Shown piece by piece: positions 31,940 through 40,248 of a stretch of 64,000 bases of DNA; position 1 is the first letter of the stretch, and the number at the start of each line of letters is the position of its first letter. Below the pieces are notes generated by a model. That model was not told the DNA's origin. It ran no database searches and saw only the letters and a program-made list of their open reading frames with translations. Source of the stretch: Opitutaceae bacterium BACL24 MAG-120322-bin51. Lineage in GTDB: Bacteria > Verrucomicrobiota > Verrucomicrobiia > Opitutales > Coraliomargaritaceae. Made by a program: the position numbers and the translations under genes. Location of the stretch: assembly GCA_905182465.1 (NCBI GenBank), contig CAJJBI010000006.1, forward strand, positions 1 through 64,000, given 5' to 3'.

Positions 31940-32665
31940 CTACTGTAATCGCAGTCCGAATTCCGCGCAGGCGAGGATATCGAACGCTTTTTGACTATGG
32001 TCGAGTAGTTTACCGAGGTCGCGTAAGGTCAGCAGGTGGAAAGTGATTGCGGACTCGTCGACGTAGATATTCAGATCCAGTTTTGGCAGCTTGAGCTCGA
32101 AGGCGCTACCGTCAGGTTCGTAGGTCATCGCTTTGGCCAGTTCGGGAATATCCTCCAGTATGTCGATCTTATCCTCGACCCGTATCGGACTGGCGAATTC
32201 GACGATCAGATGGTCGCAGTGGTGAGTGAAGCAATTGTGGAAGCGGGGATCAGTCGCGATCTTCTCCGTGTGAAGAGCCACGATCTCGGTAGTCAATAAA
32301 TAGTTTTTCGGGTCTTGGGGGCATTGATCGACCCGTATCTGGAGGTCGAAATCGGGTGTTTTGATCCACGCAAAGCCATCCTCGCAAGTATAGTCGAAAT
32401 CTCGTCTTTTGTAGCCAAAGAGGCTTTGAATGTGGGTAAAGAGACTGTCGGCAGTCTCTTTCACGTTAGCTTGCCCTACCTTGCGGACGAAGCTTTGCGC
32501 GGCGTCGGTATGTCCGTCTGGCAAGTGGTGATGCTTCTGGTAACCGCCCAGCTTGCGTATGCGCCCAGGCGTCGAACCGACGATACGGTTCTGGTTTTCA
32601 GGTGAATTGACTGGGGGGTTCGTTTTGATGACGGCCAAGTTGAACTGCGCACAGACCGAGTTCAA
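31940..32665 (-). CDS. Uncharacterised protein, unusual start
   Basis: A frame of 241 residues with a strongly conserved-looking second half of mixed alpha/beta character (FTHHCDHLIVEFASP, then LKLPKLDLNIYVDESAI). No ATG or GTG occurs near the N-terminus; the frame opens with TTG at 32665, with a second TTG nine codons on. Either it uses a TTG start, or the true start is lost by a frameshift further upstream. No signal peptide or membrane segment. A His/Cys group (FHNCFTHHCDH) could bind metal, but no family is recognised. It stands alone between pyrB and rpmI; codon use resembles its neighbours. Confidence 0.6.
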   Translation of the reverse strand: MNSVCAQFNLAVIKTNPPVNSPENQNRIVGSTPGRIRKLGGYQKHHHLPDGHTDAAQSFVRKVGQANVKETADSLFTHIQSLFGYKRRDFDYTCEDGFAWIKTPDFDLQIRVDQCPQDPKNYLLTTEIVALHTEKIATDPRFHNCFTHHCDHLIVEFASPIRVEDKIDILEDIPELAKAMTYEPDGSAFELKLPKLDLNIYVDESAITFHLLTLRDLGKLLDHSQKAFDILACAEFGLRLQ

Positions 32666-32752
32666 TATTGGATATCAGCTATGAGAAGTTCAAATTAGTA
32701 CTTTACAAGGTGCCCAGAAACCTGTGCTTTCCTCCACTTTCCCGAATTTCTC

Positions 32753-32944
32753 ATGCAGAAAACACGCAAATCCATCGCAAAACGCTTCAAGAAGACAGGC
32801 ACCGGTAAACTCCTGCGTCGTACGCCAGGGCACCGTCACCTCCTTCGCAAAAAAAGTGTCAAGCAACGCCGCCGTGCAGGTAGCAGCAAATTGGTCGCTC
32901 CTGGCCAACGTGCGAACCTCATCCGCGGCATGCCTTTCGCTTAA
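32753..32944 (+). CDS. rpmI: 50S ribosomal protein L35
   Basis: A 63-residue, very basic protein: MQKTRKSIAKRFKKTGTGK, then HRHLLRKKSVKQRRR, matching L35. Start ATG at 32753. rplT follows after 97 bases. The infC gene, which usually precedes these two, is not upstream here: the neighbour is an unrelated minus-strand gene. Confidence 0.96.
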   Translation: MQKTRKSIAKRFKKTGTGKLLRRTPGHRHLLRKKSVKQRRRAGSSKLVAPGQRANLIRGMPFA

Positions 32945-33041
32945 ACACTCAAGAAGACTGTTTTATTAATATTAACTCACGCTAGTCGGGTAACATGAAA
33001 ATGGGCGACCCAACAGCGACCTAAACGAGAGATAACACAAC

Positions 33042-33401
33042 ATGCCTAGAGCTACCAATGGTCCCGCGACGCTTGCTCGTCGTAAAAAAGTTCTGAAAAA
33101 AGCCAAAGGCTATTTCGGAAATAAATCACGTCTTTTTCGCTACGCTAAAGACGCCGTCGATCGCGCAGAAGTTTACGCTTACCGTGACCGTCGCAAAAAG
33201 AAGACAGAGTTTCGTCAACTCTGGATCGTCCGTATCAACGCGATTTGCCGTAACAATGGCATCAACTATAGCCGTTTTATCAACGGTCTGAAGAAAGCAA
33301 ACATCGATATGGATCGCAAACAACTCTCTGAGTTAGCGATTCACGACGAAGCTGCTTTCCTTGTGCTCATCGAGAAGGCTAAAGAAGCTCAAGCTGCTTA
33401 A
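33042..33401 (+). CDS. rplT: 50S ribosomal protein L20
   Basis: A 119-residue, basic protein of the normal L20 length. [25 protein letters not shown] opens it; [21 protein letters not shown] is the L20 core. L20 binds 23S rRNA early in 50S assembly and in some bacteria represses its own operon through the leader RNA; the 97-base spacer between rpmI and rplT could hold such a site, but no mimic was identified. A strong terminator follows. Confidence 0.97.
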   Translation: MPRATNGPATLARRKKVLKKAKGYFGNKSRLFRYAKDAVDRAEVYAYRDRRKKKTEFRQLWIVRINAICRNNGINYSRFINGLKKANIDMDRKQLSELAIHDEAAFLVLIEKAKEAQAA

Positions 33402-33431
33402 TTAGGTAGTTAGAGTAGCTGATTACTTTAT

Positions 33432-33465
33432 AAAGGCCGATTCCCTATGGGGAGTCGGCCTTTTT
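33432..33465 (+). terminator. Rho-independent terminator after rplT
   Basis: The stem AAAGGCCGATTCCC pairs with GGGGAGTCGGCCTTT across a TAT loop (one G-T pair), and a T-run follows. It lies about 31 bases after the rplT stop and separates the ribosomal genes from the metal importer. Confidence 0.9.
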
Positions 33466-33474
33466 GTATGCATT

Positions 33475-33529
33475 CCACTATGCTAGTGGCTTCTCAAGTG
33501 ATGCCCCTACAATCTTGACTTCCAAGTCA
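33475..33529 (+). promoter_or_regulatory. Two palindromes in the promoter region of the metal importer
   Basis: CCACTA-TGC-TAGTGG at 33475-33489 is an interrupted 6-base inverted repeat, and TGACTT-CC-AAGTCA at 33516-33529 is another. The second ends 2 bases before the ATG at 33532 and would cover the ribosome binding region if that start is used. Together they look like operator half-sites for a dimeric metal regulator. The regulator is not identified. Confidence 0.45.
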
Positions 33530-33531
33530 CA

Positions 33532-34548
33532 ATGACTTTGAGTATTCAAAGTATGAATTTTTATAGGTCAATACTTTGCTCAATATCCGTATTCTTGATA
33601 AGCCACTTCCTTTTGGGCTGCGCAGGAGAGCAGGATACTCGCACAATTCTGGAAGGATCCGTCGAGCCTTACAAAATTGTCTGCACGGTTGGCATGATCA
33701 CCGATATTGTTAGTAATCTAGCGGGCAAATACGCCGAGGTGGAAGGTATCATAGGCGAGGGTATTGACCCACACCTTTACAAACCGACTCGTGGCGATGT
33801 GATCAAGTTGAGCCAGGCCGATGTGGTTTTTTACAACGGTCTCCTGCTTGAAGGTAAAATGACCGATGTACTCGTAGGCGTCGCTTCAAAGGGTAAGCTG
33901 GTCAAGGCCGTGACCGAAGCTATCCTTGAGGAGACCGACTATCTTTTGGAAAAAGATGACGGCTCGGCATACACCGACCCGCATGTGTGGATGGATGTCT
34001 CAGGCTGGCTCCGCGCGGTACCTGTGGTCGCGGAAACTTTAGTTGTCTACGATCCTGTAAATGCCCAGGCCTATCGTAGTAAGGCTGCCGTATACGCCGA
34101 GCAACTCGAAGCACTCGACGCCTACGCTAAAGAGGCGATGTCAACAATTCCGGAGTCGCAGCGTGTTCTCGTCACGGCGCATGATGCCTTTCAATACCTC
34201 GGTCGCGCATACGGTATCGAGGTAAGGGGTATCCAAGGTATGAGCACCGAGTCTGAAGCGGGCGTCCGCGATCTTGAAGACTTAGTCGACTTCATCGTTG
34301 AGCGCCAGATCCCTGCCGTCTTTGTCGAAAGCTCGGTGGCGGATAAAAACGTCCGTGCCTTAGTCGAGGGTGCCCGTGCTCGCGGGCATGACGTCATAAT
34401 TGGCGGATCTCTTTTCTCCGATGCGATGGGGCAAGCCGGCACTTACGAAGGCACCTACATCGGTATGATTGATAGCAACGTCACCACCATCACCAATGCT
34501 CTCGGCGGCCAAGCTGCGGGCTTTCGAGAAGTAGTGACTGGCGAGTAG
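33532..34548 (+). CDS. Metal ABC transporter substrate-binding lipoprotein (ZnuA/TroA family)
   Basis: A 338-residue cluster A-I solute-binding protein. A signal segment ends in the lipobox LLGC (Cys around residue 30), so it is lipid-anchored at the periplasmic side. Metal ligands typical of TroA/MntC are visible: His in DPHLYKPTRGD (about residue 80), His in DPHVWMD (about 150), His in VTAHDAFQYL (about 216) and Asp in GMIDSNVTT (about 312). There is no His-rich loop of the kind seen in many ZnuA proteins. The metal may be Zn, Mn or Fe; it cannot be settled by eye. An alternative ATG at 33553 is also possible. It starts the four-gene importer operon. Confidence 0.92.
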   Translation: MTLSIQSMNFYRSILCSISVFLISHFLLGCAGEQDTRTILEGSVEPYKIVCTVGMITDIVSNLAGKYAEVEGIIGEGIDPHLYKPTRGDVIKLSQADVVFYNGLLLEGKMTDVLVGVASKGKLVKAVTEAILEETDYLLEKDDGSAYTDPHVWMDVSGWLRAVPVVAETLVVYDPVNAQAYRSKAAVYAEQLEALDAYAKEAMSTIPESQRVLVTAHDAFQYLGRAYGIEVRGIQGMSTESEAGVRDLEDLVDFIVERQIPAVFVESSVADKNVRALVEGARARGHDVIIGGSLFSDAMGQAGTYEGTYIGMIDSNVTTITNALGGQAAGFREVVTGE

Positions 34549-34555
34549 TCGATCG

Positions 34556-35368
34556 ATGATGAGCCAAGCATCCGATTCATTTATGCAAATTGAACAGCCT
34601 GGGATCTCCTCAAGGTCGTTGCCGCTTAAGATCCGTGATCTTACGGTGGCCTACCACCGCAAGCCAGTGATCTGGGATATCGATCTTTCGATTCCTGAAG
34701 GGAAACTGGTTAGTATCGTGGGTCCTAATGGCGCGGGAAAAAGCACTTTAATTAAAGCCTGTCTCGAGCTGATTCCCCGTACCTCTGGCGAGGTTAGTAT
34801 TTATGGTCAGTCTTATAAAAAAGCGCGCAAGCGGGTTGGCTACGTGCCGCAGCGTGAGAGTGTGGATTGGGACTTTCCGGTGAGTGCGCTCGATGTAGTG
34901 GCGATGGGTACCTATGGAAAACTTGGTTGGTTCCGACGCGTGAGCAAGCGCTCAAAGGCGCTTTCTATGGAGGCGCTTGAACGTGTTGGGCTTGCCGACT
35001 ACGCGCATCGTCAGATCAGCCAACTCTCGGGAGGGCAGCAGCAGCGAACCTTTCTCGCTCGCGCGCTCGTGCAGGATGCAGATATTTATTTCATGGACGA
35101 ACCTTTCGCCGCAGTTGATGCCGCGACGGAGCGTGCCATCGTCGAACTGCTCAAAGAATTGCAGAAGCGTGGTAAGACTGTCCTCGTCGTGCACCATGAC
35201 CTTGCCACCGTACCGCAGTATTTTGATTGGACAGTTTTGCTCAATATGCGCGTCGTCGCTGCGGGCCCGACCGACGAGGTCTTTACCCAAGAGAATCTCC
35301 GCCGAACCTACGGTGGTAAGCTGACGCTGTTCACCCAAGCAGCCAACGAGGTCGTGCAGTCGCGATGA
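34556..35368 (+). CDS. Metal ABC transporter ATP-binding protein
   Basis: A 270-residue ABC ATPase of the manganese/zinc importer class. The Walker A motif GPNGAGKST is near residue 60, the Q-loop at GYVPQRESVDWDFP, the signature LSGGQQQR near residue 157, Walker B IYFMDEPFAAVD, and the H-loop VVHHDL. The ESVDWDFP segment is characteristic of the Mn/Zn/Fe subfamily. Start ATG at 34556, immediately after the substrate-binding gene. It powers the two permeases that follow. Confidence 0.94.
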   Translation: MMSQASDSFMQIEQPGISSRSLPLKIRDLTVAYHRKPVIWDIDLSIPEGKLVSIVGPNGAGKSTLIKACLELIPRTSGEVSIYGQSYKKARKRVGYVPQRESVDWDFPVSALDVVAMGTYGKLGWFRRVSKRSKALSMEALERVGLADYAHRQISQLSGGQQQRTFLARALVQDADIYFMDEPFAAVDAATERAIVELLKELQKRGKTVLVVHHDLATVPQYFDWTVLLNMRVVAAGPTDEVFTQENLRRTYGGKLTLFTQAANEVVQSR

Positions 35369-35459
35369 ATGCCTGCTTCGTTATGAATTTATTGAGCAGT
35401 TCGGAAAGGCTGCGACCCTGGGAACAAGCATCGTCGTATCTGTTTTATGCTAGATCACT

Positions 35460-36809
35460 ATGCCTGAGTTAGCAGACATTTGGAACGTTCTCTTTCTCCG
35501 CGATTACAACACGCGTCTAGTTGTGATCTGTACGATGTTGTTGGGTTGTGCCTGCGGACTCATGGGTGGCTTTCTGTTGTTACGTAAGCGCTCCTTGATG
35601 GGGGACACACTTTCGCACGCGACACTGCCAGGTGTTGGTTTATCCTTCATGCTCGCGGTTGCGCTGGGTGGCGATGGAAAGTCGTTGCCAATATTACTGG
35701 CGGGTGCGGCCATCACGGGGGTAATCGGATGCGCGGCGGTGCTCTTTATCCGTGAGCAAACACGAATCAAAGACGACGCAGCGATGGGAATCGTACTCAG
35801 CGTGTTCTTCGGGGCAGGCGTTGCTATTCTTGGTGTGATCCAGACGATGCCCGAGGGGAGTGCGGCTGGTTTGGAATCGTTTATCTATGGCAAGACAGCA
35901 TCGATGGTGATGAGCGATTTCCAAATTCTCGTGCTCGTCACAATTTGTGTGATTACCTGTTCATTGTTGCTTTTTAAAGAGTTCCGCCTGCTGTGTTTCG
36001 ACGAAACTTTCGCGGCAGCGCTCGGCTGGCCAGTTAAGTTTCTCGACATTCTACTGCTCGCGCTCATCACTGCCGTGACGGTAGCTGGTTTGCAAGCGGT
36101 CGGCTTGATTTTAATTATCGCCTTTCTGATTACGCCTGCAGCAGCGGCGCGTTTCTGGACGAATCAGCTCGACCGCATGCTTGTGCTTTCTGCGCTGATT
36201 GGCGCCGCCAGTGGTTGGCTCGGTGCGAGTTTGAGTGCTTTCATTCCCCGTCTCCCTGCAGGTGCGGTGATCGTGCTTGTAGCGGCACTTTTTTTCGTGG
36301 TGAGTATGCTCATCGGAACGGAGCGTGGTGTAATGATTCGTTTCTTGCGGCAGTCGCAATTAAAAAAGCGAATGGGCCGACAGCATTTGCTACGCGCGCT
36401 CTACGAAATCTTGGAGGGAGGTCGTGTTACCGAAGAACTCAATATTCGAACAGTTCCTTTTCGCCAGATTCGTGGTCGCCGTACTTGGAGTGATACGCAG
36501 TTAAGGGACTATATACGCCGCGCATATAATGATGGGCTTGTCGAAGCGCCCAACAAAGTAGATTCTATTTTATTAACTAAAACCGGACTAGCCGAGGCGG
36601 CGCAAGTCACGCGTAATCATCGACTATGGGAAATGTATCTGATCGAGTATGCGGATGTTGCTACGAGTCGCGTCGACCGGGATGCCGACATGGTTGAGCA
36701 CATACTTGGTGAGAAAATGGTCACGCGCTTGGAGGATAAATTACAAGCCTACCGTAGTGCCGGTAGTCTCGTGCCACAGAGTCCGCACCCGATCCATCCA
36801 GGAGACTGA
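35460..36809 (+). CDS. Metal ABC transporter permease fused to a DtxR-like C-terminal region
   Basis: A 449-residue fusion. Residues 1-290 form a ZnuB/TroC-type permease with about eight membrane segments and the family motifs LLRKRSLMGDTLSHATLPG and DETFAAALGW. After KKRMGRQHLLRALYEI (about residue 303) comes a cytosolic part. It first looks like a winged helix (TWSDTQLRDYIRRAYNDGL, then LLTKTGLAEAAQVTRNHRLWEMYLIEYA). It then resembles the DtxR/MntR dimerisation domain, with DRDADMVEHILGEKM carrying possible metal ligands Asp, Glu and His. Such permease-DtxR fusions occur in Planctomycetes and Verrucomicrobia. The fused part could sense cytosolic metal and gate transport; DNA binding is not shown. 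The 91-base gap upstream may hold a separate promoter. Confidence 0.87.
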   Translation: MPELADIWNVLFLRDYNTRLVVICTMLLGCACGLMGGFLLLRKRSLMGDTLSHATLPGVGLSFMLAVALGGDGKSLPILLAGAAITGVIGCAAVLFIREQTRIKDDAAMGIVLSVFFGAGVAILGVIQTMPEGSAAGLESFIYGKTASMVMSDFQILVLVTICVITCSLLLFKEFRLLCFDETFAAALGWPVKFLDILLLALITAVTVAGLQAVGLILIIAFLITPAAAARFWTNQLDRMLVLSALIGAASGWLGASLSAFIPRLPAGAVIVLVAALFFVVSMLIGTERGVMIRFLRQSQLKKRMGRQHLLRALYEILEGGRVTEELNIRTVPFRQIRGRRTWSDTQLRDYIRRAYNDGLVEAPNKVDSILLTKTGLAEAAQVTRNHRLWEMYLIEYADVATSRVDRDADMVEHILGEKMVTRLEDKLQAYRSAGSLVPQSPHPIHPGD

Positions 36810-36829
36810 TCTTGAATTAAGAATTACTA

Positions 36830-37750
36830 ATGGAGTGGTATAGCATAGATACATGGATCGTAGTCATCGGTGCTTTGGCGGCGGGTGCTTGTGCCTTGCT
36901 AGGTAATTTCCTCGTGCTTCGTAAAATGAGTATGATGGGCGATGCCATTAGCCATGCGGTGCTCCCGGGCTTGGCGATTGCCTTTCTGGTGACGGGTGCG
37001 CGTGCCAGCTTGTCGATGTTTATTGGCGCGGCTATAGTGGGTGTTTTGACGGCCGTCTTTACTCAGTGGATCAGCCGTTTTGGTAAGGTCGATGAGGGCG
37101 CCTCTATGGGAATCGTCTTTACGACGCTCTTTGCGCTGGGGCTTTTGCTCATCGTGCAAGGGGCCGACCATGTCGACCTCGACCCGAGTTGCGTGCTTTA
37201 TGGTGCGATCGAGTTGACCCCACTCGATGTAGTTTGGCGACCTACGCTCTTTGGTTGCTCCTTAGAAGTGCCAAGGGCGGCCTTGGTTTTGGCAGGAGTC
37301 ACCTTATTTAATGCAGTCTTTGTCGTGGCTTTTTTTAAAGAGCTTCGCATCTCATCCTTCGATGCAGAGCTAGCAACGGCGATGGGTATTAATTCAAAGC
37401 TAATGCATTATCTTTTAATGACACTCGTGGCTGTGACTACAGTGGCATGCTTTGAAGCCGTGGGCAGTATAATTGTGATTGCGATGCTCATCGTGCCTGC
37501 GGCGACAGCGCATCTGCTCACGGATCGGCTCTGGTTGATGGTTGTGCTGAGTGTGCTGATCGCAATTGGCTCGGCAGTGCTGGGACACTTAAGCGCCTTG
37601 ATCGTGCCAGGATGGTTCGGCTTTGCTGATACCTCTACCTCCGGAATGATGGCTGTAATGGCTGGGCTGATCTTTTCGACTGTGATGCTCTTTGCGCCCA
37701 AATATGGTGTGTTGCCAAGGCTTGTTCGAAAGACGGAAGCTGTGAGGTAA
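36830..37750 (+). CDS. Metal ABC transporter permease (second, without fusion)
   Basis: A 306-residue ABC-3 family permease with about eight to nine membrane helices. LVLRKMSMMGDAISHAVLPG repeats the signature of the upstream permease, as does SSFDAELATAMGI (about residue 180). Start ATG at 36830, 21 bases after the fused permease. Two permeases with one ATPase imply a heterodimeric channel, as in TroCD/MntCD systems. It ends the importer operon; no strong terminator is seen in the 47 bases before the convergent gene. Confidence 0.93.
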   Translation: MEWYSIDTWIVVIGALAAGACALLGNFLVLRKMSMMGDAISHAVLPGLAIAFLVTGARASLSMFIGAAIVGVLTAVFTQWISRFGKVDEGASMGIVFTTLFALGLLLIVQGADHVDLDPSCVLYGAIELTPLDVVWRPTLFGCSLEVPRAALVLAGVTLFNAVFVVAFFKELRISSFDAELATAMGINSKLMHYLLMTLVAVTTVACFEAVGSIIVIAMLIVPAATAHLLTDRLWLMVVLSVLIAIGSAVLGHLSALIVPGWFGFADTSTSGMMAVMAGLIFSTVMLFAPKYGVLPRLVRKTEAVR

Positions 37751-37797
37751 ATTCCGTTTTCTCCATGGCGCCTTTATTTGCGGAGACAGCACGATGT

Positions 37798-38670
37798 TTA
37801 ACCTTTAAAAGCAAAAGCTGGAACTCCCTTAACCCCGAGGCCGTCGATGACGAATACTTTGCCTGCATCAGGCTCGTCTAGGTCGGCTTTGATACCGGTG
37901 GTCACGAAGAGGCGGTCTAAGTTTTCACCGCCAAAGGCGCAGGCAGTCGTCTCGATGCAGGGCAGGTCGACGCGCTGTAGCTCTTTGTCCTTTTGAGGAT
38001 CGAAGCGCACCACGCAAGCACCGTGACAGAAAGCGACCCAGAGCATACCGTCCGCATCGATCGTCATACCATCAGGTGAACTGTTGTAGCCGTGTGCCGC
38101 CGTGTCGATCACGACTCGTGCATTAGAAATAGCACCGCTTTCTAAGTCGTAGTCGTAAGCGCGTACATTTTGCGTGGGGGTGTCGATGTAGAACATCTTC
38201 GTGGCGTCAGCGCTCCAACAGATGCCATTGGAGTTGGTCACCCCAGAGACTTTGAGCGAGAGGGAGCCATCAGTGTCGAGGCAGTAGAGATTGGCGCTGC
38301 CTGTATCTTTGATCATGCTGATAGTGCCTGCCCAGAAGCGGCCTGCGGGGTCGCACTTGCCATCGTTGAAACGGTTTTTACCGCGCATCGAAGCTTCGGG
38401 ATCGGCGAGCGCCGCCTTGCTGCCTGTCTTTAAATTGAAGCGCACATAGCCGGTGTCGCCAGCGTAGATGACTTCGTCGTCATTCTCGCTTGGAACAATG
38501 GTGCCAATGCGCTCACCGATTTCCCAGATGGTTTCTTCGCTCGTGTCGGGCTTAAGGCGGAGAAGTTTATTTCCTGCGATGTCGACATAGAAGAGGGAGT
38601 TACCCCACCAGATAGGACCCTCACCCCATTGTGATATTCGTTTTCCGATCGTTTTAGCTGTTGGTGTCAT
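37798..38670 (-). CDS. SMP-30/gluconolactonase/LRE family protein
   Basis: A 290-residue six-bladed beta-propeller of the SMP-30 family, which includes gluconolactonases and other lactonases. The metal site pattern is visible: Glu in WGEGPIWW near the N-terminus, Asn in RFNDGKCDPAGRFWAGT, Asn in TNSNGICWSAD and Asp in YNSSPDGMTIDADG. These match the Ca/Zn ligands of the family. It may hydrolyse a sugar lactone in carbohydrate catabolism; the substrate is unknown. No signal peptide is present. It converges with the metal importer. Confidence 0.9.
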   Translation of the reverse strand: MTPTAKTIGKRISQWGEGPIWWGNSLFYVDIAGNKLLRLKPDTSEETIWEIGERIGTIVPSENDDEVIYAGDTGYVRFNLKTGSKAALADPEASMRGKNRFNDGKCDPAGRFWAGTISMIKDTGSANLYCLDTDGSLSLKVSGVTNSNGICWSADATKMFYIDTPTQNVRAYDYDLESGAISNARVVIDTAAHGYNSSPDGMTIDADGMLWVAFCHGACVVRFDPQKDKELQRVDLPCIETTACAFGGENLDRLFVTTGIKADLDEPDAGKVFVIDGLGVKGVPAFAFKG

Positions 38671-38724
38671 CGCGGGTAAATAATGGATGCTCTGTTAAGT
38701 CTTCGCCACTAATTTTATGTAAAT

Positions 38725-40167
38725 CTACTCTGTTGGCTCTATAGCAAAGCCATCTTTACTGTCATTAACTGTCCAGCCTTTCGCTAGAAGTTCGTCGCGA
38801 AATTCGTCGGCCTTGACCCAGTCTTTGGATTGTTTTGCGTCCCAACGGGCTTGGGCTAAAGCGATTATTTCCTCTGGTGCATCAACGTGCTTGGCTTCGA
38901 TAGTAAAGAGTTTGAGCCCGAGTGCGTAGAGTAGACTACCAAATGTTCGGAGCATCGCCCGAGCTCCGTCTGCTTCGAGCGAAGCGGCGGGGTTCGAACC
39001 AATCACACCGAAGATCGCGCCGAGGCAGGCAGCTGTGTTCAGGTTGGTGCGTAGCGCGTCCCATGCTTTGGCCAGACGCCCGAAGTCCTCTGGCGCGCCG
39101 GCAGTCACGTAGGTGGCATTAAATCGGTCGCTAGCTTCCCCGGTTTTAGCGAGTAGTGTTTCCGCGAAACGCTCAAAGCGAGTCAGCGCACTTTGCGAAG
39201 CGTGTAGCCCGTCGAATGTAAAGTTGAGCTGTTGCCGATAGCTGCCTGCGATGAGTGTGTAGCGAACGACCATTGGGCTGAAGCCTTTCTCTCGCAGATC
39301 GTCCAGTGTGTAGAGGTTCCCGAGGCTCTTTGACATCTTGGCTCCTTCCACCATAAGGTGTGCGCTGTGGAACCAGTGCTTACAGAAGTCGTGCCCGTGG
39401 GCACATTCGGACTGAGCGATCTCGTTCTCGTGGTGGGGGAAGCAGAGGTCGATGCCGCCGCCGTGCAGGTCGATCGTTTCGCCGTCGAAGGCACTATCAA
39501 CCATGGCAGAGCACTCTAGGTGCCATCCCGGGCGACCCTCGCCCCAAGGGCTAGTCCAATAGTTGTCGCCGTCGCCATCCTTGCGTGATTTCCAGAGTGC
39601 AAAATCGCTGACTGACTCCCGGTCATACTCGTCCGCGTCATTGACCTCGCCGGCTGAGTTTTCAGTCTGAGTTTTGAGTTCGCGCTGTTTGAGGCGCGAG
39701 AGGCGGCCGTAGTCTTCGAAAGATCCGACCCGGAAATAAACAGAGCCATCATCCGTCGCATAAGCGTGGTCTTTCTCGATGAGCTTCTCGACCAGCGCGA
39801 TCTGCTGGGGTATGTGCGCCACAGCGCTCGGTTCGATACTCGGCGCGAGCATATTGAGCGCTTCGCAATCGGCATGAAATTTCTCTGTCCAGTGTGCGGT
39901 GAACTCGATCAGGCTTTTACCTTCTTCGAGTGAGCGCCGGATTGTCTTATCGTCGAGGTCGGTAATGTTACGCACGTGTTTGACCGCCATACCATCGACT
40001 TCTAATACACGGCGAAGTGTGTCTTGAATGAGAAAAGTACGGAAATTCCCGATGTGCGCGGGGCCATAGACAGTCGGACCACAGCAATAGAAGCGCAAAG
40101 TATCTGAACTCGATGGAGCGAGTGGCTGAATGGATCGGCTTAGGGTATCGTAGAGTTCGACGGACAT
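38725..40167 (-). CDS. cysS: Cysteine--tRNA ligase
   Basis: A 480-residue class I synthetase that charges tRNA-Cys. The HIGH signature is GPTVYGPAHIGNFR near residue 31 and KMSKSLGNLYTL near residue 277. Zinc-binding residues are indicated by the Cys in FYCCGPTVYG, the Cys in HLECSAM, and HHENEIAQSE. The C-terminal DALR-like helical part ends in DEFRDELLAKGWTVND. Length is normal. It is divergent from hemB, with 81 bases in between. Confidence 0.96.
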   Translation of the reverse strand: MSVELYDTLSRSIQPLAPSSSDTLRFYCCGPTVYGPAHIGNFRTFLIQDTLRRVLEVDGMAVKHVRNITDLDDKTIRRSLEEGKSLIEFTAHWTEKFHADCEALNMLAPSIEPSAVAHIPQQIALVEKLIEKDHAYATDDGSVYFRVGSFEDYGRLSRLKQRELKTQTENSAGEVNDADEYDRESVSDFALWKSRKDGDGDNYWTSPWGEGRPGWHLECSAMVDSAFDGETIDLHGGGIDLCFPHHENEIAQSECAHGHDFCKHWFHSAHLMVEGAKMSKSLGNLYTLDDLREKGFSPMVVRYTLIAGSYRQQLNFTFDGLHASQSALTRFERFAETLLAKTGEASDRFNATYVTAGAPEDFGRLAKAWDALRTNLNTAACLGAIFGVIGSNPAASLEADGARAMLRTFGSLLYALGLKLFTIEAKHVDAPEEIIALAQARWDAKQSKDWVKADEFRDELLAKGWTVNDSKDGFAIEPTE

Positions 40168-40248
40168 TTGTAGATTGCTAGTGGAGATTTACGTGTTGAA
40201 AGATGGGCTCTTTCAGGCGTAACTGCCAATAGAAATCTACCTTTAACC

